From Deltaproteobacteria bacterium (GTDB lineage: Bacteria > Desulfobacterota > Syntrophobacteria > BM002): 8,772 nucleotides of DNA. The stretch spans positions 2,795,720-2,804,491 of the forward strand of contig CP070843.1 of NCBI GenBank assembly GCA_020350905.1, written 5' to 3'. The notes under the pieces are model-generated. The model saw only the letters and a list, made by a program, of their open reading frames with translations, was not told the DNA's origin and made no database searches. The translations under genes were made by a program, and so were the position numbers. This document shows, in pieces, positions 1 through 4,864 of this stretch (the first letter of the stretch is position 1; each line of letters opens with the position of its first letter).

Positions 1-637
1 AACTCTTAGTTTACGGCACAGCTGTCAAGCTCCACAATTAGATCGCCTTGTGGGAGGATGTTGATATTGTGTAAGACTGCAAGCTCTCGCTATGCAAAAA
101 CATCAGCTAACCAACGGCTCAAGCAGAAGTGAAAAACCGCGCGGCCCGATTTCACTCACATCGTTATGATCTAAAGTCCACACCGTTCTGCTTGAAGTTT
201 CCATACTCTAGTTTTTAGTTTGCCCTTTAAGACAAGTCTCCCACATGCAGTAGTACGCTTCCTAGAGCCGAAAGTGTGGATTAAGAGATGTAATATACAG
301 TATCCCACCAGACCAGTCGGAGTTTTAGATAACGAGTCATGACTGCCATCTCTTCGGCCTGCCCATAGCCTACTTCTGTGAGCTATCTTCAAGCCTCGAT
401 CCAGAAATCTAGTCTTAGTTTTGCAGTTATTGTGGTAATGATAGTCGGAGGGTATGTTGCAGATTAGCAGTATAGTCTGCCAATAGGAAGGGTTAGACAG
501 CGAGGACGCTGTATTTCTCTATTTCGCCTGGAAAAGTGACGTAATAAAATACGGCTATCGGGCCGTTCAATTATGAAATTAGCTGTCACGCCGCTGAAAA
601 AGTTTTGTTTGCGGCTTGTTCAGGAGAGGAGAAATCC
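1..637. other. Gene-free leader region with inverted repeats
   Basis: I see no credible gene here. The longest reading frame (minus strand, 171-392) has low-complexity, non-protein-like content and no ribosome binding site. By eye the stretch is more AT-rich and more broken by stops than the cbi genes downstream. It contains nested inverted repeats at 119-195 and a hairpin at 459-480 (GCAGATTA against TAGTCTGC, one G-U pair, loop of 6). No clear promoter for the selenoprotein gene at 638 stands out. It may be a decayed gene or a long intergenic region. Confidence 0.6.
119..195. repeat. Nested inverted repeats
   Basis: TCAAGCAGAA (119-128) is perfectly complementary to TTCTGCTTGA (186-195). 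Inside it AGTGAAA (128-134) pairs with TTTCACT (150-156) around a GC-rich loop containing CCGCGCGG. An extra AAC (113-115) to GTT (197-199) pairing could lengthen the outer arm across a small internal loop. The function is unknown. It could be a recombination-site relic or an RNA structure; no neighbouring integrase or transposase is visible. Confidence 0.45.
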
Positions 638-898
638 ATGTTATCCGAGAATCAACGAGAGATATTTGCCGATTTCCACAAGTCGGTTGACGCCGAAGGG
701 ACTCTTGATGAAAAAACGTCACATATGATCAAGGTGGCTGCGGCCATGGCTTTTGCCTGCTATCCTTGACTTGAACACCTTCTTGGCGTGGCCAAGGAAA
801 AAGGAATTTCCGATGATGAAATTGGAGCAGTGCAGTTGAAAGTAATGATCGTTTCCGCAGGCAGAGTGATGATGCAAGTCGATGATGTGACCGGATAG
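638..898 (+). CDS. AhpD/CMD-like selenoprotein (CxxU), UGA read as selenocysteine
   Basis: Read through the UGA at 767-769, this frame gives an 86-residue protein. A strong Shine-Dalgarno (AGGAGAGGAG, 622-631) sits six bases before ATG 638. The only in-frame interruption falls at residue 44, in ACYP-U-LEHLLGVAKEKG. That is where AhpD/carboxymuconolactone-decarboxylase-like small proteins carry the second cysteine of their CxxC redox motif. After it the frame stays open for 42 codons with family-like sequence: a His three residues on (H47), the A-K-E-K-G-I-S-D-D-E-I turn and helix (52-62), then VMMQVDDV near the end, before TAG at 896-898. Selenoproteins of this family (CxxU) are known in anaerobic bacteria. 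The likely role is thiol/peroxide redox chemistry in the cytoplasm; the substrate is unknown. The alternatives are a nonsense-mutated pseudogene or a sequencing error, less likely given the exact motif position and the candidate SECIS hairpin. The next gene has its own promoter. Confidence 0.8.
778..804 (+). promoter_or_regulatory. Candidate bacterial SECIS hairpin
   Basis: Just 3' of the UGA (767-769), TTCTTGG (780-786) pairs with CCAAGGA (792-798): seven pairs, one of them G-U, closing a five-base loop CGTGG (787-791). CC at 778-779 can pair with GG at 803-804 across a bulge. The apical loop starts 17 bases after the UGA and has a G in its first two positions. Both points fit the known pattern of bacterial SECIS elements, which recruit SelB with Sec-tRNA. 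The structure was folded by eye only. Confidence 0.55.
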
Positions 899-942
899 CG
901 AATTGGGAAAAACTGTGAGACGTTATCTCTTCGAAAAAGTTC

Positions 943-971
943 TTGACAGGTGCCTTTAGATTGTGTAGTAT
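943..971 (+). promoter_or_regulatory. Sigma-70-type promoter of the arsR-like gene
   Basis: A perfect -35 box TTGACA (943-948) is followed after 17 bases by TAGTAT (966-971), four of six matches to the -10 consensus. The hexamer spacing is optimal and the start codon lies 30 bases further on. The -10 box overlaps the palindromes of the putative operator, so a bound repressor would block polymerase. Confidence 0.7.
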
Positions 972-998
972 TTAAGCGAATACTTAAGTAGGATACTT
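967..998. promoter_or_regulatory. Putative ArsR-type operator (overlapping palindromes)
   Basis: Three overlapping dyads lie between the -10 box and the start codon. AGTATT (967-972) pairs with AATACT (979-984) around six bases. TACTTAAGTA (981-990) is a perfect 10-bp palindrome. AAGTA (986-990) pairs with TACTT (994-998) around three bases. AT-rich dyads overlapping the promoter are typical of ArsR/SmtB autoregulation, and the gene that follows encodes such a repressor. Confidence 0.6.
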
Positions 999-1000
999 CA

Positions 1001-1417
1001 ATGGAAAGCAAGCAAGCAGAGTTATTCAAAGTTTTGGCTGTTGACTCTCGCATCAGGATCATCGAGCTCCTGAAGCAAAAGGGCCCTCTCGGTGCTAACG
1101 AGATGTCGAAGATGTTGGGCATTACTCCTTCTGCTGTTTCGCAACATCTAAGGATCCTTAAGCACGCTGGACTGGTTCGGAATGAACGTAAAGGTTATTG
1201 GATACCATACGAAATAGATCCGGTTGCATTAGAAAAATGTGGAGAGTTTCTGTCTGAAGTCTGCACCTGCGGTTGTAAAGGACCTGGGTTGATTCGAGAG
1301 GCTGAACTTAGCAAGGCCACGGATAGGGTTGCCATGCTGCGGAAATATGAGCAAGAACTTCAGGAAGAACTCAACAAAGTGCAAGCTGAGATCGAAGAGC
1401 TGAAAGAGGAAGGATAA
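1001..1417 (+). CDS. ArsR/SmtB-family repressor with Cys-rich, coiled-coil tail
   Basis: A 138-residue cytoplasmic DNA-binding protein. Residues 5-75 form the winged-helix domain: FKVLAVDSRIRIIELL (helix 1-2 region), GANEMSKMLGITPSAVSQHLRILKHAGLV (helix-turn-helix with recognition helix around 43-55) and a wing ending in GYWIPYEID. After C80 comes CTCGC (88-92), then a heptad-rich helix from about 107 to 137. ArsR proteins sense metals, arsenite or redox state through thiols, so C80, C88, C90 and C92 are the obvious ligand candidates; the actual inducer cannot be read. The tail is longer than a minimal ArsR protein of about 100 residues. AGGA at 990-993 is the ribosome binding site for ATG 1001. 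The gene lies 100 bp after the selenoprotein gene but has its own promoter and operator, suggesting autoregulation. The tail module recurs in the small protein at 1493-1693. Confidence 0.85.
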   Translation: MESKQAELFKVLAVDSRIRIIELLKQKGPLGANEMSKMLGITPSAVSQHLRILKHAGLVRNERKGYWIPYEIDPVALEKCGEFLSEVCTCGCKGPGLIREAELSKATDRVAMLRKYEQELQEELNKVQAEIEELKEEG

Positions 1418-1440
1418 TCTTTTTTTTGCGAAAACAATTC

Positions 1441-1461
1441 AGTATTTACTAAACCACTTAA
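1441..1461. promoter_or_regulatory. Second, degenerate copy of the ArsR operator
   Basis: AGTATTTA (1441-1448), seven bases, then ACTTAA (1456-1461) repeats exactly the words and spacing found at 967-974 and 982-987 in the arsR promoter. It lies 31 bp before the start of the small Cys-rich gene. No convincing -35 box precedes it, so it may be an auxiliary repressor site rather than a second promoter. Confidence 0.4.
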
Positions 1462-1492
1462 AGAAATGCTCTTGGAAAGGAGGTGATAGAAA

Positions 1493-1693
1493 ATGTGTCA
1501 GCCGACAATAACTCCAAGGTACGTAGGCATGCAGATGTGCACCTGCGGTTGCTGCGGGTGCGGATGCGGCCCACCATTCCGCCGCCTTTTTTCTCTCAGG
1601 GAAGAACAGGAGCGTCTTGAATCATATAGAGACCAATTGGCGAAGGAGCTTGCGGGGGTGGAGGAACGCATCAAGGAACTCAAAGGCAAATAA
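1493..1693 (+). CDS. Small Cys-rich protein with C-terminal coiled coil
   Basis: A 66-residue protein with two parts. The N-terminal half has C2 and a dense cluster MCTCGCCGCGCGPP (15-28) with cysteines at 16, 18, 20, 21, 23 and 25, a pattern able to bind soft metals or form a small iron-sulfur or zinc site. Residues 35-66 are a charged amphipathic helix ending ERIKELKGK, similar in style to the tails of small DUF5320-like proteins of anaerobes; I cannot confirm that family. Both parts match the tail of the ArsR-like protein upstream (CTCGC, and a coil sharing L, Y, L, E, L, V, I, E, L and K at equal spacing). ATG 1493 follows AAAGGAGGTGAT (1476-1487), an almost complete anti-16S match, implying strong translation. 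The gap to arsR is 75 bp with no clear terminator (only a T-run at 1420-1427), so cotranscription is likely. There is no signal peptide or membrane segment. Metal buffering or regulator partnership is inference. Confidence 0.75.
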   Translation: MCQPTITPRYVGMQMCTCGCCGCGCGPPFRRLFSLREEQERLESYRDQLAKELAGVEERIKELKGK

Positions 1694-1727
1694 TAATGGA
1701 GGAGACTACTGATAGGAGGTGATCAAG

Positions 1728-1838
1728 GTGGCAGAAAAGAAGCAGAATGATTGCGGGTGTGGTTGCCTGACTCAACCGAAGAAAGGCTCCAAGAGCTCAA
1801 AGCCGAAAAAAGACAAATCCGAGAAATCTGTGGAGTGA
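1728..1838 (+). CDS. 36-residue Cys-rich, Lys-rich peptide (GTG start)
   Basis: The frame starts at GTG 1728 directly after AGGAGGTGATC (1714-1724), an 11-base match to the 16S 3' end with the core at normal distance, and stops at TGA 1836-1838. The product starts MAEKKQNDCGCGCLTQ, with C9, C11 and C13 in a CxCxC motif, followed by a tail dominated by Lys, Ser and Glu. It lies 34 bp after the previous Cys-rich gene, is co-directional and repeats its alternating Cys-Gly theme, so it is probably the third gene of the arsR unit. I do not recognise a family. A small metal- or thiol-binding peptide is the simplest reading. The ribosome binding site, rather than length, is the main support. Confidence 0.6.
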   Translation: MAEKKQNDCGCGCLTQPKKGSKSSKPKKDKSEKSVE

Positions 1839-1843
1839 GAAAG

Positions 1844-1927
1844 ATGGCTCATCTCTGCGCTTGTGGGAAGTGGGAGAGGCGGTCGTTATCACCTTCCAAC
1901 GGAACCGCTGCTCCCCTTCCCACCTGA
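1844..1927 (+). CDS. Possible 27-residue CxC micropeptide
   Basis: ATG 1844 lies six bases after the stop of the preceding peptide and behind GGAGTGAGA (1832-1840), a moderate ribosome binding site. The product begins MAHLCACGKWERR, another Cys-x-Cys motif in line with its neighbours, then becomes unremarkable and ends at TGA 1925-1927. It may be a fourth member of the series, the decayed end of one, or chance. The evidence is weak: short length and no known relatives. Confidence 0.2.
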   Translation: MAHLCACGKWERRSLSPSNGTAAPLPT

Positions 1928-2292
1928 AACCCATCAGCTAGCCCAAGCTCCTCACACCCACCCCAATGCTCCACCTGTGGATCAACCGCTTGACCTTCTC
2001 GGCACTGATTTTCTGAAGCTTAGATCTCATACTCCACATTCTGTCTATTGTGAACCGCCCACCAGATATAGTGAACATTCTACTAAGGAGTGCGTTCTGA
2101 GATTTACTAAATTGGCGGCAACCAACCCCATCTTTTGACTCCATACTCTATGCTTTTCAAATCCGCAATCCGCAATCCGCAATCGAGGTGCTCCAATACT
2201 CCAAAACAGCTCGCAATCTTTACCGGCAAAGCCATTCAGCTCTGACCTAGCCCTGAAGACCAGGTTTTTAGGACCAAATGAACAAGTAAAAC
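1928..2292. other. Gene-free region between the Cys-rich unit and cbiA
   Basis: No convincing gene is seen. The plus-strand frame at 1863-2138 is rich in Pro, His and Thr without domain character. A short minus-strand segment (about 2030-1938) faintly resembles the start of small RNA-binding toxins but is too degraded to call. GTGGGAAG (1863-1870) and CTTCCCAC (1916-1923) form an 8-bp inverted repeat at the left edge. The tandem repeat at 2161-2184 lies inside. No cobalamin riboswitch landmarks were recognised by eye. Confidence 0.55.
2161..2184. repeat. Short tandem repeat, ATCCGCA x3
   Basis: Three perfect 7-bp units ATCCGCA (2161-2167, 2168-2174, 2175-2181) plus a partial ATC. Related words occur in other gaps of the window (AAATCCGAAA at 6017, CAATCTGCAA at 7463), suggesting one family of short intergenic repeats. 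Confidence 0.8.
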
Positions 2293-2321
2293 TTGATTTA
2301 ACCTGGTTAACTCAATACATT
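2293..2321 (+). promoter_or_regulatory. Palindrome-overlapped promoter candidate for cbiA
   Basis: TTGATT (2293-2298), a 17-base spacer and TACATT (2316-2321) resemble -35 and -10 boxes with four of six matches each. The -35 box and spacer coincide with a 23-bp dyad (2293-2315): TTGA, one mismatch, TTAACC, central T, GGTTAA, one mismatch, TCAA. The arrangement suggests a dimeric repressor site controlling the cbi genes, whose first start codon is 53 bp on. The regulator is unknown and no gene for it is nearby except the ArsR-like one, whose own operator differs. Confidence 0.4.
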
Positions 2322-2374
2322 GTAGCAATCCTGGGACACCCAAATATGTATAACGATAACGAAACAGAACTGTC

Positions 2375-3781
2375 ATGGTAAAGGCTGACGAACAACAGCA
2401 GATACAACCCGGATCAAGATGTATGGTGATCGCGGGAACCCATTCCGGAGTGGGCAAGACCACGATTTCCCTGGGTTTAATAGCATCGTTTCAGAAAAGA
2501 GGACTCTCGGTGCAAAGCTTCAAGGTGGGTCCTGACTTCATTGACCCGGGGCACCACACCAGAGTGCTTGGAGCGCCAAGCCGCAACCTAGATGGCTGGA
2601 TGCTTTCAAGAAAGTATAACCGGGCAACGTTTTGCCGGTCCATGCAAGGTAAGGACTTCGGTATAGTGGAAGGGGTAATGGGCCTTTTCGATGGCTATGA
2701 TGGACGGTCCGAAGCTGGATCCACCGCGCAGATGGCCAAGTGGCTGAACGCTCCGGTCATTTTAGTTGTGGATGCCAGCAGTATGGCACGGAGTATTGCC
2801 GCCCTGGTCCATGGCTTTAAAACGTATGAGCGGGATCTGCGGTTGGGAGCGGTGATCGCCAACAAGGTAGGAAGTGACAGCCATGCTCGGTTTCTGTCCG
2901 AGGCCATGGAATCGGTTCCTGATGTTTCTTTTTTGGGAGGGCTACCTCGATCTGGGGAGGTAGCGATTCCTGAGCGGCATCTGGGGTTGGTCACCTCCGA
3001 TGAAGAGCCTTATCCTGCTGCCCTTTTCGACAGACTGGCCTTGCTGGTGGAAGAACACCTCGATGTGAGTAAGCTCTTGGAGATGCCGGCCACCGCCGTG
3101 AATGATGAGATTCTGCCTCGGCCGACGGCTCGCCAAGCCAGGATACGGCTCGGAGTGGCACGGGATGAAGCCTTCTGCTTCTATTACCAGGACAACCTGG
3201 ACCTGCTCACCCACTTTGGAGCTGAACTCTGTTTTTTTTCTCCGGTTTGGGATTCGAATCTTCCTGTACATGTTTCGGGCCTGTATCTGGGTGGAGGTTA
3301 TCCGGAACTCTATGCCAGGAAGCTAGCAGCGAATGAAAGCTTAAGAAGAGAAATTCTGGCGGCAGCTCACAGGGGAATGCCCATATTCGCCGAATGCGGC
3401 GGGTTTATGTACCTTACCCGTTCAATTGAGGTGGAGGGGAGTAACTACCCCATGGTGGAGCTTTACCCTTTCAGTACAAGGATGCTCTCTCACCGCAAGG
3501 CCCTCGGCTACCGCGAGGTAGTTCTCAAAGAAGATAGTTTGCTGGGGCCAAAGGGACTGAAGGCTCGTGGCCACGAGTTTCATTATTCTGAATTAATCGG
3601 AGATCCAGGGGAAGTTCCTGACCTTTTCCGGTTGAGCAGTCGGAAAGGAATCGAAGTCGGGACAGATGGTTTCATGCTCAACAATACCCTGGCGGGCTAC
3701 ATTCATCTGCACTTCGGCAGTAATCCGGAGATGGCCGCCAATTTTGTAGATCGATGTAGGGAGTATCAAGACAAAAGCTAG
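2375..3781 (+). CDS. cbiA: Cobyrinate a,c-diamide synthase
   Basis: A 468-residue cytoplasmic enzyme, normal for the family. It uses ATP and glutamine to amidate the a and c carboxylates of cob(II)yrinate, giving the diamide used later in the pathway. The N-terminal dethiobiotin-synthetase-like ATPase begins with the P-loop GTHSGVGKTT (21-30), followed by FKVGPDFIDPGHH and EGVMGLFDGYDG, all typical of CbiA. The C-terminal class I glutamine amidotransferase domain has YLGGGYPELYARKL, the nucleophile C341 in AECGGFMYLT, and the HLH pair (444 and 446) in AGYIHLHFGSNP near the end. It is a CbiA rather than a CobQ or hydrogenobyrinate enzyme by context, since all neighbours are cobalt-early genes. 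ATG 2375 lacks a clear ribosome binding site; M17 (2423) would also precede the P-loop but has none either. An 11-codon frame (2346-2381) overlaps the start and might couple translation. Confidence 0.95.
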   Translation: MVKADEQQQIQPGSRCMVIAGTHSGVGKTTISLGLIASFQKRGLSVQSFKVGPDFIDPGHHTRVLGAPSRNLDGWMLSRKYNRATFCRSMQGKDFGIVEGVMGLFDGYDGRSEAGSTAQMAKWLNAPVILVVDASSMARSIAALVHGFKTYERDLRLGAVIANKVGSDSHARFLSEAMESVPDVSFLGGLPRSGEVAIPERHLGLVTSDEEPYPAALFDRLALLVEEHLDVSKLLEMPATAVNDEILPRPTARQARIRLGVARDEAFCFYYQDNLDLLTHFGAELCFFSPVWDSNLPVHVSGLYLGGGYPELYARKLAANESLRREILAAAHRGMPIFAECGGFMYLTRSIEVEGSNYPMVELYPFSTRMLSHRKALGYREVVLKEDSLLGPKGLKARGHEFHYSELIGDPGEVPDLFRLSSRKGIEVGTDGFMLNNTLAGYIHLHFGSNPEMAANFVDRCREYQDKS

Positions 3782-3802
3782 TTGCAACGAGCAGTTTTCT
3801 AT

Positions 3803-3830
3803 GGATTCCGGATATCCGGCGGCGGAATCC
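3803..3830. repeat. REP-like hairpin
   Basis: GGATTCCG (3803-3810) pairs perfectly with CGGAATCC (3823-3830). A second, overlapping 12-bp palindrome CCGGATATCCGG lies at 3808-3819. The flank continues GAAATGACGGGATC. The style 'GGATTCC, hairpin, GGAATGACGG' resembles dispersed intergenic repeats seen in many proteobacterial genomes. No T-run follows, so it is not an ordinary terminator. It lies in the 162-bp gap between cbiA and cbiC. Confidence 0.6.
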
Positions 3831-3943
3831 GAAATGACGGGATCAGAGATTAAGCGTAGGAGATCATGTTTTACAATGACCCGCTATTGAAAAGCTGTGA
3901 AACCACGACGGAAGACTGACATCACAGAGTGCGAGGACAGAGA

Positions 3944-4579
3944 ATGGTTGAAATCACCGAAGTTGCCCCATCTGATATTGAATCATTGAGTTTCAAGATC
4001 ATCGAGGAAGAGGCAGGAGAGCACGATCTGAGAGCTGACGAATGGGCAGTGGTGCGAAGACTCATCCATACCACTGCTGATTTTGAATTTCTGCAAAATA
4101 CCCGCTTTCACCCTCAGGCAGTGGCAGCAGGCATTGCTGCCATCAGGAGCGGAACTGCCATTTTTACGGACACTCGTATGGCCCAGGCAGGAATTACCAG
4201 ACGACACTTGGCTCAGTTTGGTTGCGAGGTTCACTGCTATATCGATGACTCTGAGGTAGTCACTATTGCTAAAAGAGAGAACATTACCCGTGCCGCTGCA
4301 GCCGTCTCACAAGCCAGAGAATTACTGCAAGGTGGGCTGGCAGTCATTGGGAATGCACCCACCGCGCTTATTGAATTGGTGAAACTCCATAAACAGGGAA
4401 TACTCCAACCGACTCTGGTTGTGGGCATGCCCGTAGGCTTTGTAAATGCTGCGGAAGCAAAAGAGCTGTTGATGGCTTCCGGGCTTGTATACATCAGTGT
4501 TGCAGGAAGAAAAGGTGGTAGTGCTGTTGCCGCCGCCGCGGTCAATGGACTCGCCGATCTAGCCGCTAACAAAGAGTGA
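3944..4579 (+). CDS. cbiC: Cobalt-precorrin-8 methylmutase
   Basis: A 211-residue enzyme, the usual CbiC/CobH length. It moves the methyl group from C11 to C12 of cobalt-precorrin-8 to make cobyrinic acid, the substrate of CbiA encoded just upstream. H42 in RRLIHTTADFEF matches the conserved catalytic histidine of the family. Further signatures are FHPQAVAAGIAAI, VIGNAPTALIELV, VVGMPVGFVNAAEAKELL and the C-terminal GRKGGSAVAAAAVNGL. I chose ATG 3944 because GAGGA (3933-3937) lies six bases before it; a GTG at 3929 in the same frame would add five residues but has no ribosome binding site. The gene starts 162 bp after cbiA, and the gap holds a REP-like hairpin and a 17-codon frame. Confidence 0.95.
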   Translation: MVEITEVAPSDIESLSFKIIEEEAGEHDLRADEWAVVRRLIHTTADFEFLQNTRFHPQAVAAGIAAIRSGTAIFTDTRMAQAGITRRHLAQFGCEVHCYIDDSEVVTIAKRENITRAAAAVSQARELLQGGLAVIGNAPTALIELVKLHKQGILQPTLVVGMPVGFVNAAEAKELLMASGLVYISVAGRKGGSAVAAAAVNGLADLAANKE

Positions 4580-4590
4580 CGGGTGGAGAT

Positions 4591-4622
4591 TTTAACCACG
4601 AAGGGCACGAAGAGCACAAAGT
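4591..4622 (+). repeat. Dispersed AACCACGAAG repeat, copy 1
   Basis: TTTAACCACGAAGGGCACGA followed by AGAGCACAAAGT: a unit with an internal period of about 9 (CACGAAG, CACGAAG, CACAAAG). Related copies are at 4750-4772 on the opposite strand and 7368-7400 on the same strand. This kind of repeat is widely scattered between genes of environmental anaerobes. It is non-coding, directly after cbiC. Confidence 0.75.
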
Positions 4623-4749
4623 AAAGAAAGGTATTGATTCCATTTCGCTAGTATCACGCTGAGAGACACGCGTAATCAAGTGTTGCCTGAGTGGGACGAA
4701 CAGAAGTCAGTGTCTCAAAATGGGTCCATGTCAATTATCAGTATTGTTC

Positions 4750-4772
4750 CTCTTTGTGTTCTTTGTGGTTTA
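4750..4772 (-). repeat. Dispersed AACCACGAAG repeat, copy 2 (inverted)
   Basis: On the minus strand this reads TAAACCACAAAGAACACAAAGAG, the same module as at 4591-4622. The two copies face each other across about 130 bp in the 285-bp gap between cbiC and cbiD, so a transcript could form a long imperfect stem. The bases between (4623-4749) show no gene. Confidence 0.65.
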
Positions 4773-4864
4773 TTCAACATCGAAAACCTGGTCCTTTGGG
4801 CCCGGATTCTTTACCGTTTTCCTTCGATACTGGCAGCAGCCAAACTTAGGGTGGAAAGATTGTC

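Noticed and set aside
105..171. Resemblance of AACGGCTCAAGC to the left end of integron attC sites
   Set aside because: The RYYYAAC and GTTRRRY consensus boxes are not met and no cassette gene or integrase is seen.
760..1122. 120-residue minus-strand frame antisense to the selenoprotein and the arsR start
   Set aside because: No family character; it lies opposite a better supported plus-strand gene, promoter and operator. It is the kind of false call that would hide the selenoprotein.
1394..1430. T-run after the arsR stop as an intrinsic terminator
   Set aside because: No GC-rich stem precedes the T-run, and the co-directional Cys-rich gene follows closely.
1938..2030. Minus-strand MRSKLQKISAEKVKRLIHRW, faintly like the start of HicA-type toxins
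   Set aside because: Only about 20 residues look similar, there is no GSH-type core or partner antitoxin, and the frame ends at once. At best a decayed remnant.
1863..2138. 91-residue plus-strand frame after the Cys-rich genes
   Set aside because: Low-complexity Pro/His/Thr composition, no ribosome binding site, and it crosses the start of a repeat-rich gap.
2346..2381. 11-codon frame overlapping the cbiA start
   Set aside because: No ribosome binding site; the overlap may be chance, so it is mentioned only under cbiA.
3866..3919. 17-codon frame MFYNDPLLKSCETTTED before cbiC, preceded by TAGGAG
   Set aside because: Could be a leader peptide, but it has no regulatory codon run or attenuator hairpin and it is too short to support without conservation.
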